In this document: positions 10,282-21,509 of the stretch, piece by piece
How positions within the stretch are numbered: position 1 is the first letter of the stretch
How the letters are laid out: each line of letters opens with the position of its first letter
NCBI RefSeq assembly: GCF_036711975.1
Contig: NW_027248940.1
Coordinates: 1,550,001-1,614,000, forward strand
Direction: 5' to 3'
Length of the DNA: 64,000 nucleotides
DNA from: Onthophagus taurus
Lineage: Eukaryota; Arthropoda; Insecta; Coleoptera; Scarabaeidae
Notes under the pieces: model-generated
Databases searched by the model: none
Seen by the model: the letters and a program-made list of their open reading frames with translations, nothing else
Told to the model about the DNA's origin: nothing
Translations under genes and position numbers: made by a program

Positions 10282-10728
10282 TCAACATTCTTTTCTTCTT
10301 TTCTTATGATAAAATACGCGATCTTTGGTCTTATGACTTATAAATTTCATAATAATAGGTCGGTTCTTTCCATTTTGCTTCGGTCCAACTCGATGACAAC
10401 GATCGATAGAATCCGGTAACAATGCGAGGTTCATTTTCTTATTAATAATATCTAATACAACTTGTTCGGTGTTTTCATTGTCTGTCTCGCTTACCCCGAA
10501 AACTCGAATGCTATTCCGTCGAGTGTATTGCTCAAGTCGATCCAGTTTTTCCTCATGGTCTGCTCTACATACGGTATTGTCGGACTTTGAACGAGTAACC
10601 TCCGCTTCCAAAATTACAACCTTTTCTTCGAGAATATTAACCTTTTCCTTGTATTCCCTGAGTTCATCCCTTAGAATGGACGATATCAAAATCACTCAAT
10701 TGTTTCTTGGTGACCACCATTCTCTTTA
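10282..10728 (-). pseudogene. LINE ORF1, truncated at both ends
   Basis: Belongs to the LINE whose ORF2 is at 7216-9978. The likely original start (MVVTKKQLSDF, ATG at 10728) is out of frame with the body and stops after 18 codons. The body (from 10695) has a coiled coil (ELREYKEKVNILEEKVVILE), then LEQYTRRNSIRVFGV, SIDRCHRVGP and RPIIMKF, the same motif order as the ORF1 at 63048-63696. It lacks about 40 N-terminal residues and the whole C-terminal domain of that relative; an A-rich stretch takes the place of the C-terminus (10018-10281). Hence ORF2 is intact but the element is probably not autonomous. Confidence 0.7.
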
Positions 10729-10870
10729 ACTAATTAACACACTCAACTTAAAAACTAACTTTAAAACGTCGAAAATCAAGTTGAATTAATCGGTAACTCA
10801 AACCACCTCGATAATTTTCGTCGACTTAACCTGGAGAGGCACGCGCACGTCTAGCTTGGTTGCATGCTTA

Positions 10871-11505
10871 TAACAAATATTTCCCCACTAAAACTTCGAT
10901 TTTATACAGAGCACTTTCATGTACGTTTACTCTCTCTTCCATATATTATAATGTCATATATTATAATAGAAATTAGTTATATGGCGTGTTACGGGAGTTT
11001 TTGTTTTTGTTTACCTTATATACATAGTGTTTACTATTAATTTCTCTATAATTTCTTTCTGTAACTGGATACAAAGACAAATAAATAAATAAAATAAGAA
11101 ATAGACCTGTCGAACCCTATATTTTTGTAATCAGAAATAAATAACGAATTTAAAACAAATCAGTGATTGTTTCCATTTAAAAAAACCAACAGTCAAGTCT
11201 ATAAGTTTAATTTTTTATCATATTTATTATTATTATTATACGGCCGTTAACTAATATTTTTTAATAACTTATTCTATTTGTGATTAAAATTGTTTAGCTC
11301 CATATTTTATTTATATTTGAGTCTGAGGCTTAGTGAATTTTGAAAATCAAAGCAATAAAAGTAATCTTATATACTAGAAGAAGACAGGAAATAACATATC
11401 TTGCAGGTTATAATTTATATTAAAATTAAATTTTAAAATTTGTTTTTTTTTATGTTATTATCTTTATGCAGTTAAATATCGAGAATTGATTAGAATTGGT
11501 CGAGT
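10871..11505. other. AT-rich intergenic stretch, nothing recognised
   Basis: No frame, repeat or TIR was seen between the LINE leader and the 3' flank of odorant receptor A. Confidence 0.6.
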
Positions 11506-11550
11506 TATATTGTTTATAACTATTAATCTTAATTACTTTAATAATTATAC

Positions 11551-12876
11551 TTATTTCTTTTTCAAAACTAACGATGAAATAGTTCTCGACCAAGCGTAGC
11601 ATCGTTTAAGATCCTAAAATGAAATAACTTCATTAATTTACTCTTACTATTAAATTATTAGTTATTTAGTGATTTACCAAAGTCATTGTGTTATAAGAAA
11701 CAATACCAAACAACCCCAATTTAATGTTTAAAACCCGTTGGGTTAAACAAAGGAAAATTAAGACATCCTTTTGCAACTTAACATCGCCATCGTACCAATT
11801 TAAGTTATAAACGGCTTCTGCTAAAGATAGATTCTAAAAAAAGGATTAATTTTTTAATTCATATTTGTTTTTAGTTACCGCATCAATCACTCGTTGTCCG
11901 ATTGTGTTAAATATCATCAACGAGATTAAGCATAGGGTAAAGTTTATGAAGCTAAATAAATCGTAATGCTTAAAAATAAATTAATTAATTAATTAATAAA
12001 TAAATAAATAACTAAATTGTAATACTGACTAAAACAAACGTTGAAGTGGTTAAGATGATGAATCCACTTGCACAAAATCGTTCCAATATTATTAATTTTC
12101 CAAAAACATTGCACGACAGATTAAATAAGAGAAAAATGTCTTGGTGATACCGAATAACATCGCGGAATTTATCGCTGTCTTTCATCCCGTTGAAATTAAT
12201 TTGATTAACCAAGATCGTAAGGTGTCTTAATCGAATTATTATTGTTTCAAAAATATAAATAAACATGGAAATCCCTCCGATTCCGATGTTCCAAATTGTG
12301 ATGGTCATAAACATCTCTTCAACAACTAAAATCTCCTCCAACGAAGACGAAATTTTATTTGGGAGAAAATACTCCATGACTAAATAACAACGAGTATTAG
12401 AACAATTTTTCTTCAACAACAAAGCGTTGTAATAAATCATCATTTCGATTAATGTTACGAAAGGAGCGTATTTTAAACAATTCTTAATCAAAGTATCGAT
12501 TAAGCGGAGCTCCTTCGGGATTCCAAACCGATCAAAATTGCTTAAATTATAAATTAAATGAATTAATTTCTTCTTTTCTGTTGTAAGTATCACTGTGATT
12601 AATCCGTAATTGAACAACAATAAATAGGCGTAAATCTCTTTTAGGTACGAGCGAAACTCAATTTGGGGGTCTAAAAATGATTGGGGTTAAAATTAATTCA
12701 TTAATAACTTAATAAGACTTACTTGTAACTTTTTGAAGAAACGGGTAAAAAGTTAGGATTATATGTAAAATGATCATTATAACTAGTTTGTTTTTGTATA
12801 GGGGAGATAAAGGGGAGCATTGAATTTTGTTAAAATAGTTCATGATTACTAAGAAACCGATGGTTTTAATCCACAT
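11551..12876 (-). CDS. Odorant receptor A (insect 7tm_6 family), five exons
   Basis: Ligand-binding subunit of an insect odorant-gated cation channel in olfactory neurons, normally paired with Orco. Exons on the minus strand: 12876-12723, 12670-12030, 11968-11879, 11833-11678, 11613-11551; lengths 154, 641, 90, 156 and 63 nt. All introns are short with GT-AG ends and the frame stays open, giving 367 aa, a little below the usual 380-420. Family evidence: several hydrophobic segments, the RLRHLTILVNQ and FRDVIRYHQDIF motifs before the pore region, and the C-terminus AEAVYNLNWYD, CLTQRVLNIKLGLFGIVS, NTMTLDLKRCYAW. There is no gustatory-receptor TYhhhhhQF motif. The start (MWIKTIGF) could be extended upstream a few codons. 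Gene and 0.7-kb upstream region are duplicated in inverted orientation at 30510-32460, also intact. The exon 2 donor (GTCAGT) is the weakest call. Confidence 0.82.
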
Positions 12877-13121
12877 CTTGCTGAAACTGGGGCCACAAAC
12901 GGAATGAATTTAAATTTAAACGATTTAAAGAAATTGTTCGTAATGAAATGCGCTTAATGATCGTAGATTAATAATTAATAAGGATTTACTCGGTTTAGAA
13001 TTATCTCTCGATTCATTTTTATGATATATGGCTTAATGGTTCTGAATTAAAAATTAATTCTTTGAATGCATTTTCATGTCTATATAAAAAAAAACTTGCT
13101 ACTAAAATGAACAAAACGAAA

Positions 13122-13582
13122 CTAGATAGAAAATAAGACTCTAATAAGAGATAAATAGTAGAAGAAAGTGAAATATCTCGAATATGGAGAAAGAAGGTTG
13201 AGCAGGAAGGTGTAATACTGAAAAGAGACTGGTAATAGAAGAAAGAAGAATAACGAATAAGAAGACACTGAATAAAACGTGAAAAAGAAGAAAGGATTTA
13301 GGCAGAAAGGAGGAAGACTACAAATGCAAGAAAATGATGGTTGCAAAAAAAGAGATTGGAAAGGATGATAAAAAAACTGAATAGACGTTGGAGAGACAAA
13401 AATGGAAATGGGCAGAAAGATGTGACATTGAAAAAAGGTTGGCAAGGAAAAATAAAGGTGTAGAGAGACTGGAAATGAAAAAATGAGGGTGGGCAGAAAG
13501 CTATAATGCTGGAAAATAAGACTGAAAATATGAGAAAGGCATTGTATACAAACAATACAGGTTCTAAACTTTAATATCCAAA
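13122..13582 (-). repeat. Degenerate polypyrimidine tandem repeat upstream of receptor A
   Basis: On the minus strand the stretch is pyrimidine rich, with recurring blocks like CCAGTCTCTCTACACC and CTTTCTGCCCA at irregular 40-60-nt steps. The long frames in it are low complexity and vanish with small changes, so no gene is called. The same tract lies upstream of receptor B (30539-30950), so it belonged to the duplicated segment. Confidence 0.6.
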
Positions 13583-13823
13583 CTAAACTTCGAACAGACA
13601 GAAATAGACTTCAAACAAACAATGGTGCTGGCTAGGGACAACAATTTTCCCACTTATATATTGTTCCCGATTTTCGATTTCGTCACTTCGAACCAGTTTC
13701 TGAAAAATTGTCACATTGACAACTAGAAAAATTAATGACCCAATGTCACCAACTTGAACTGGTTCCATAAAAAGTTATTAAAATCTCATTACAGCATCGG
13801 ATGCTGTAAAAAGTGTCATCACT

Positions 13824-16432
13824 AGGGCACGGAACTTTTGTAACAAAATAATACGATTTCCCCCCTCCACTCGTTCTCAGCAGAAAATTTAATACAAAAG
13901 TTGTTCTAAATTAAATTCTAAAACGATTTTCTCAATAAAAAATATATATATAAAATTTTTGTTGAGGTTATGTTCTTAATTATTGATCAAATCAAAAAAT
14001 TTTATTAACAAAATTTGTTTAGAATTACTTCAGGAACAGTGTTTATTAATAAAAATTTTTGCTAACTTGAAATATTAATTTTCCTCTGAATCAAAATTAA
14101 TTATCTCAATAATTATTGTTTTTATTAAAAAATGTTTTAAATAAAATTTGTTTCAATTTCGATTTTGAATCAATTATCTTAATAAAAAAATTTTACATTT
14201 CTATTAATTAAGCATCCAAGTGTAATTATGTATAAAAACGGAAAAATTATTATTTTGAGGTTATCTCCTTAATTATTGATTAAATCAAAAAATTTTGTTA
14301 ACAATGTTTGTTAAGAATTGCTTCAGGAACAGTGTTTGATAAAACAATTTTTTTCTATCTTGAAATTTTAATTTCCCACTGAACAGTATGCTACAAAAAT
14401 TAATATTTTTGAGGTTATATCCTTATTGTTGATTTAATCAAAAAATGTTGTTAACAAATTTTGTTTAGAATTACTTCAGGAACAGTGTTTGTTAATACAA
14501 TTTTTTGCTAACTTGAAATTTTAATTTCCCTCTGAATAGTATGCAATCAAAATTAATTATCTCAATAATTATTGTTTCTATCAAAAAATGTTTTAAATAA
14601 AATTTGTTTCAATTTCGATTTTGAATCAATTATCTCAATAAAAAATTTTTACATCTCTATTAATTAAGCATCTAAGTATAATTATGTATAAAAACGGAAA
14701 AATTATTATTTTGAGGTTATCTCCTTAATTATTGATTAAATCAAAAAATTTTGTTAACAATGTTTGTTAAGAATTGCTTCAGGAACAGTGTTTGTTAAAA
14801 CAATTTTTTTCTAACTTGAAATTTTAATTTCCCACTGAACAGTATGCTATAAAAATTAATATTTTTGAGGTTATATCCTTATTGTTGATTTAATCAAAAA
14901 ATGTTGTTAACAAATTTTGTTTAGAATTACTTCAGGAACAGTGTTTGTTAATACAATTTTTTGCTAACTTGAAATTTTAATTTCCCTCTGAATAGTATGC
15001 AATCAAAATTAATTATCTCAATAATTATTGTTTCTATCAAAAAATGTTTTAAATAAAATTTGTTTCAATTTCGATTTTGAATCAATTATCTCAATAAAAA
15101 TTTTTTACATCTCTATTAATTAAGCATCTAAGTATAATTATGTATAAAAACGGAAAAATTATTATTTTGAGGTTATCTCCTTAATTATTGATTAAATCAA
15201 AAATTTTGTTAACAATGTTTGTTAAGAATTGCTCCAGGAACAGTGTTTGTTAAAACAATTTTTTCTAACTTGAAATTTTAATTTCCCACTGAACAGTATG
15301 CTATAAAAATTAATATTTTTGAGGTTATATCCTTATTGTTGATTTAATCAAAAAATGTTGTTAACAAATTTTGTTTAGAATTACTTCAGGAACAGTGTTT
15401 GTTATACAATTTTTTGCTAACTTGAAATTTTAATTTCCCTCTGAATAGTATGCAATCAAAATTAATTATCTCAATAATTATTGTTTCTATCAAAAAATGT
15501 TTTAAATAAAATTTGTTTCAATTTCGATTTTGAATCAATTATCTCAATAAAAATTTTTTACATCTCTATTAATTAAGCATCTAAGTATAATTATGTATAA
15601 AAACGGAAAAATTATTATTTTGAGGTTATCTCCTTAATTATTGATTAAATCAAAAAATTTTGTTAACAATGTTTGTTAAGAATTGCTTCAGGAACAGTGT
15701 TTGTTAAAACAATTTTTTTCTAACTTGAAATTTTAATTTCCCACTGAACAGTATGCTACAAAAATTAATATTTTTGAGGTTATATCCTTATTGTTGATTT
15801 AATCAAAAAATGTTGTTAACAAATTTTGTTTAGATTTACTTCAGGAACAGTGTTTGTTAATACAATTTTTTGCTAACTTGAAATTTTAATTTCCCTCTGA
15901 ATAGTATGCAATCAAAATTAATTATCTCAATAATTATTGTTTCTATCAAAAAATGTTTTAAATAAAATTTGTTTCAATTTCGATTTTGAATCAATTATCT
16001 TAATAAAAAAATTTTACATCTCTATTAATTAAGCATCTAAGTATAATTATGTATAAAAACAGAAAAATTATTATTTTGAGGTTATCCCCTTAATTATTGA
16101 TTAAATCAAAAAATTTTGTTAACAATGTTTGTTAAGAATTGCTTCAGGAACAGTGTTTGTTAAAACAATTTTTTGCTAACTTGAAATTTTAATTTCCCTC
16201 TGAATAGTATGCTACAAAAATTAATATTTTTGAGGTTATATCCTTATTGTTGATTTAATCAAAAAATGTTGTTAACAAATTTTGTTTAAAATTACTTCAG
16301 GAACAGTGTTTGTTAACACAATTTTTTTCTAACTTGAAATTTTAATTTCCCATTTTTTTTCCCGCTGTTCTTTTAATCAGAACGAGTGGAGGGGGGAAAT
16401 CGTATCGTTTTGTTACAAAAGTTCCGTGCCCT
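13824..16432. mobile_element. Non-coding TIR element filled with 455-bp tandem repeats
   Basis: The ends are inverted repeats of about 54 bp with two mismatches: AGGGCACGGAACTTTTGTAA... at 13824 and its inverse ending at 16432, both containing CGATTTCCCCCCTCCACTCG. A direct ACT flanks each side (13821-13823 and 16433-16435). Because the ends read CTA|GGGC and GCCC|TAC, a TA duplication is equally possible. Apart from the TIRs the interior is a tandem array and has no gene, so the element would need a transposase supplied elsewhere. Superfamily not recognised. Confidence 0.75.
13930..16350. repeat. 455-bp tandem repeats, about 5.3 copies
   Basis: The block TATGTATAAAAACGG recurs at about 14228, 14684, 15140, 15593 and 16049, a period of 453-456 bp. 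Each unit contains two clearly related half-modules of about 150 bp (GAGGTTAT...CTTCAGGAACAGTGTTTG...AACTTGAAATTTTAATTTCCC) and a third, more diverged one (ATTATCTCAATAATTATTG...). Copies are nearly identical, with a few substitutions and 1-3-bp indels, so homogenisation is recent. Confidence 0.85.
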
Positions 16433-16566
16433 ACTCATTACAGCACCCATTTGAGTACTGTTAGAGCTTTCATTACCGTCGCGAATTACAAAAACTAACT
16501 AACAGTAATAGTGTAGGAGTGTGTATGTGAGTTATTCCGACTTTTTGTCGGAACGCCAGTTGTCTC

Positions 16567-17005
16567 TTGGAAATCCTGACTCAGTTTAGGCAAGTTTTTG
16601 TAGTCGGTGATTTTAACCTGAAGTTTGGTAATTTAGACGGGGACGTTGTTATGATGTGTGACCTGTTCTTGAGCTATGGTTTTTACCCTACTGTTACGAA
16701 AGCAACTAGGGGCGGAAGCTGTCTGGATAATATATTTATAAATTTTGCCATTGGCACTACCTCTGTCACGGAACCCAATCTGTCAACTAGCAGCTTTATA
16801 AACACTGCAAAAAATAAAGCTAGAGTAGTGTGATCAATAATAAATGAAAATAGAGTCAACGATAAAAGCAATCTAAATAGTAATCTTGATCCGAATGTGC
16901 TGAATAGGTTTTTCGTTGATACACCCAATGATATCGTTGAAGGGCTGTCAAGTGGTGTGCTTGATCCCATTCTCATATGTGAATGTGTGGATCAAATGGT
17001 AGCGT
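16567..17005 (+). pseudogene. LINE endonuclease fragment
   Basis: A reading from about 16567 gives QVFVVGDFNLKFGN, then TRGGSCLDNIF, the GDFN and C-terminal blocks of an APE-type endonuclease. After a stop at 16831 the same frame gives LNPNVLNRFFVDTP-like sequence (LDPNVLNRFFVDTPNDIV), typical of the segment before a Jockey-type reverse transcriptase, so an internal part is missing. It is a small, broken retrotransposon remnant of another family than the full-length LINEs here. Confidence 0.65.
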
Positions 17006-17009
17006 AATT

Positions 17010-20000
17010 TCATTTTTCAGAAGTTGGCCCTATCATGATTTTCCGTTTATGTATAAATTTGATTCTTTCTTACTTAAACACTTTTTTCCGAAAATTTTTA
17101 TAATCCTACATCAACGGTTTTATGTCTTATTATAAACTGCAATCTTTTAGCTTCAATTTAAAATATAAATCGTTTCTTAACTCTTATAAATGCAGTTGGT
17201 ACGATTTTTTAAAGAAATTGGTTTTCCGTTTATACATATATTTGACACTTCGTTTTTATGACTCTACATCAACGTTTTTATATCTTAACATAAACTGCAA
17301 TCTTTTCGCTACAATTTAAGATATAAATCGCTTCTTTACTCTTAGAAATGCAGTTGGTACGATTTTAAAAAAAAATTGATTTTTCGTTTATATATAATTT
17401 TGACACTTTCTCACTTAAACACTTTTTTCTGGAAATTTTTATGATTCTACATCAACGTTTTTATATCTTAACAAAAACTGCAATCTTTTCGCTACAATTT
17501 AAGATATAAATCGCTTCTTTACTCTTAGAAATGCAGTTGGTACGATTAAAAGAAAAAAATTGATTTTTCGTTTATATATAATTTTGACACTTCCTCACTT
17601 AAACATTATTTCTGGAAATTTTTATGATTCTACATCAACGTTTTTATATCTTAACATAAACTGCAATCTTTTCGCTTCAATTTAAGATATAAATCGCTTC
17701 TTTACTCTTAGAAATGCACTTGGTACGATTAAAAGAAAAAAATTGATTTTTCGTTTATATATAATTTTGACACTTCCTCACTTAAACACTTTTTTCTGGA
17801 AATTTTTATGATTCTACATCAACGTTTTTATATCTTAACATAATCTGCAATCTTTTCGCTACAATTTAAGATATAAATCGCTTCTTTACTCTTAAAAATG
17901 CAGTTGGTACGATTTAAAAAAAAAATTGATTTTTCGTTTATTTATAATTTTGACATTTCCTCACTTAAACACTTTTTTCTGGAAATTTTTATGACTCTAC
18001 ATCAACGTTTTTATATCTTAACATAAACTGCAATCTTTTCGCTACAATTTAAGATATAAATCGCTTCTTTACTCTTAAAAATGCAGTTGGTACGATTTAA
18101 AAAAAAAATTGATTTTTCGTTTATTTATAATTTTGACATTTCCTCACTTAAACACTTTTTTCTGGAAATTTTTATGACTCTACATCAACGTTTTTATATC
18201 TTAACATAAACTGCAATCTTTTCGCTACAATTTAAGATATAAATCGCTTCTTTACTCTTAAAAATGCAGTTGGTACGATTAAAAGAAAAAAATTGATTTT
18301 TCGTTTATATATAATTTTGACACTTCCTCACTTAAACACTTTTTGCTGGAAATTTTTATGATTCTACATCAACGTTTTTATATCTTAACATAAACTGCAA
18401 TCTTTTCGCTACAATTTAAGATATAAATCGCTTCTTTACTCTTAAAAATGCAGTTGGTACGATTAAAAGAAAAAAATTGATTTTTCGTTTATATATAATT
18501 TTGACACTTCCTCACTTAAACACTTTTTTCTGGAAATTTTTATGACTCTACATCAACGTTTTTATATCTTAACATAATCTGCAATCTTTTCGCTACAATT
18601 TAAGATATAAATCGCTTCTTTACTCTTAAAAATGCAGTTGGTACGATTAAAAGAAAAAAATTGATTTTTCGTTTATATATAATTTTGACACTTCCTCACT
18701 TAAACACTTTTTTCTGGAAATTTTTATGATTCTACATCAACGTTTTTATATCTTAACATAAACTGCAATCTTTTCGCTACAATTTAAGATATAAATCGCT
18801 TCTTTACTCTTAAAAATGCAGTTGGTACGATTAAAAGAAAAAAATTGATTTTTCGTTTATATATAATTTTGACACTTCCTCACTTAAACACTTTTTGCTG
18901 GAAATTTTTATGATTCTACATCAACGTTTTTATATCTTAACATAATCTGCAATCTTTTCGCTACAATTTAAGATATAAATCGCTTCTTTACTCTTAAAAA
19001 TGCAGTTGGTACGATTTAAAAAAAAAATTGATTTTTCGTTTATTTATAATTTTGACATTTCCTCACTTAAACACTTTTTTCTGGAAATTTTTATGACTCT
19101 ACATCAACGTTTTTATATCTTAACATAAACTGCAATCTTTTCGCTACAATTTAAGATATAAATCGCTTCTTTACTCTTAAAAATGCAGTTGGTACGATTA
19201 AAAGAAAAAAATTGATTTTTCGTTTATATATAATTTTGACACTTCCTCACTTAAACACTTTTTTCTGGAAATTTTTATGACTCTACATCAACGTTTTTAT
19301 ATCTTAACATAAACTGCAATCTTTTCGCTACAATTTAAGATATAAATCGCTTCTTTACTCTTAAAAATGCAGTTGGTACGATTAAAAGAAAAAAATTGAT
19401 TTTTCGTTTATATATAATTTTGACACTTCCTCACTTAAACACTTTTTGCTGGAAATTTTTATGATTGTACATCAACGTTTTTATATCTTAACATAATCTG
19501 CAATCTTTTCGCTACAATTTAAGATATAAATCGCTTCTTTACTCTTAAAAATGCAGTTGGTACGATTTAAAAAAAAAATTGATTTTTCGTTTATTTATAA
19601 TTTTGACATTTCCTCACTTAAACACTTTTTTCTGGAAATTTTTATGACTCTACATCAACGTTTTTATATCTTAACATAAACTGCAATCTTTTCGCTACAA
19701 TTTAAGATATAAATCGCTTCTTTACTCTTAAAAATGCAGTTGGTACGATTAAAAGAAAAAAATTGATTTTTCGTTTATATATAATTTTGACACTTCCTCA
19801 CTTAAACACTTTTTTCTGGAAATTTTTATGACTCTACATCAACGTTTTTATATCTTAACATAAACTGCAATCTTTTCGCTACAATTTAAGATATAAATCG
19901 CTTCTTTACTCTTAAAAATGCAGTTGGTACGATTAAAAGAAAAAAATTGATTTTTCGTTTATATATAATTTTGACACTTCCTCACTTAAACACTTTTTGC

Positions 20001-21290
20001 TGGAAATTTTTATGATTGTACATCAACGTTTTTATATCTTAACATAATCTGCAATCTTTTCGCTACAATTTAAGATATAAATCGCTTCTTTACTCTTAAA
20101 AATGCAGTTGGTACGATTTAAAAAAAAAATTGATTTTTCGTTTATTTATAATTTTGACATTTCCTCACTTAAACACTTTTTTCTGGAAATTTTTATGACT
20201 CTACATCAACGTTTTTATATCTTAACATAAACTGCAATCTTTTCGCTACAATTTAAGATATAAATCGCTTCTTTACTCTTAAAAATGCAGTTGGTACGAT
20301 TAAAAGAAAAAAATTGATTTTTCGTTTATATATAATTTTGACACTTCCTCACTTAAACACTTTTTGCTGGAAATTTTTATGATTCTACATCAACGTTTTT
20401 ATATCTTAACATAAACTGCAATCTTTTCGCTACAATTTAAGATATAAATCGCTTCTTTACTCTTAAAAATGCAGTTGGTACGATTAAAAGAAAAAAATTG
20501 ATTTTTCGTTTATATATAATTTTGACACTTCCTCACTTAAACACTTTTTTCTGGAAATTTTTATGACTCTACATCAACGTTTTTATATCTTAACATAATC
20601 TGCAATCTTTTCGCTACAATTTAAGATATAAATCGCTTCTTTACTCTTAAAAATGCAGTTGGTACGATTAAAAGAAAAAAATTGATTTTTCGTTTATATA
20701 TAATTTTGACACTTCCTCACTTAAACACTTTTTTCTGGAAATTTTTATGATTCTACATCAACGTTTTTATATCTTAACATAAACTGCAATCTTTTCGCTA
20801 CAATTTAAGATATAAATCGCTTCTTTACTCTTAAAAATGCAGTTGGTACGATTTAAAAAAAAATTGATTTTTCGTTTATGTATAATTTTGACATTTCCTC
20901 ACTTAAACACTTTTTTCTGGAAATTTTTATGACTCTACATCAACGTTTTTATATCTTAACATAAACTGCAATCTTTTCGCTACAATTTAAGATATAAATC
21001 GCTTCTTTACTCTTAAAAATGCAGTTGATACAATTTAAAAAAAAAATGATTTTCCGTTTATGTATAAATTTGATTCTTTCTCACTTAAACACTTTTTTCG
21101 GAAATTTTTTATAATCATACATCAACGTTTTTATGTCTTATCATAAACTGTAAACTTTTAGTTTCAATTTAAAATATAAATCGTTTCTTAACTCTTAAAA
21201 ATGCAGTTGGTACGATTTTTTAAAGAAATTGATTTTCCGTTTATACATAAATTTGACACTTCGTTAATTTTTTTCAGGAAATTTTTATAT
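17010..21290. repeat. 183-bp satellite array, about 23 monomers, with higher-order structure
   Basis: CAGTTGGTACGATT recurs every 182-185 bp (17351, 17533, 17717, 17901, 18083 and so on to about 20850). Each monomer includes TTTCGCTACAATTTAAGATATAAATCG. Inner monomers are almost identical; those at both edges (17010-17340 and 21020-21290) are diverged and resemble each other (ATGTATAAATTTGATTCTTTC). Two monomer types alternate: type A (TTTATTTATAATTTTGACATTTC) and type B (TTTATATATAATTTTGACACTTC). Confidence 0.95.
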
Positions 21291-21509
21291 CATAATTTTT
21301 ATTTTATTTCTCTTTGAGGTATAATTTTTTTTATTTTTGACAATGTTTAGATAAATATTAAATGTGGTAAATTGCATTCAAATCATCACAACAACGAGAT
21401 ACATCGAAATTAAGGAATCATTTTTGGGGAATTAAAACTAGGATAAATTTGCTTCAAAATGCCATATAACACATAATTATATCTCAATTAGTTATTGAGA
21501 TATAATTTT

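Larger units (their letters stand above)
6867..10860 (-). mobile_element. CR1/Jockey-superfamily LINE, near full length
   Basis: Minus-strand non-LTR retrotransposon. Its 3' end is a (TTA)n tail at 6867-6885 next to AATAAAG. ORF2 (9978-7216) is intact; ORF1 (10728-10282) is shortened. The leader extends to about 10860, where GC-richer sequence ends. Two other copies of the same or a sister family are in the window (35019-37090 and 57676-63840), with the same kind of triplet-repeat tail. No target duplication could be identified. Confidence 0.8.

Noticed and set aside
13122-13555. Open frames of 85 and 107 codons on the minus strand
   Set aside because: F/S/P/L-only low-complexity peptide from a pyrimidine repeat; the frame shifts between the two duplicated copies.
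17010-21290. CRISPR-like array of regular repeats
   Set aside because: Units are contiguous 183-bp monomers with no unique spacers, in a eukaryotic context; this is satellite DNA.
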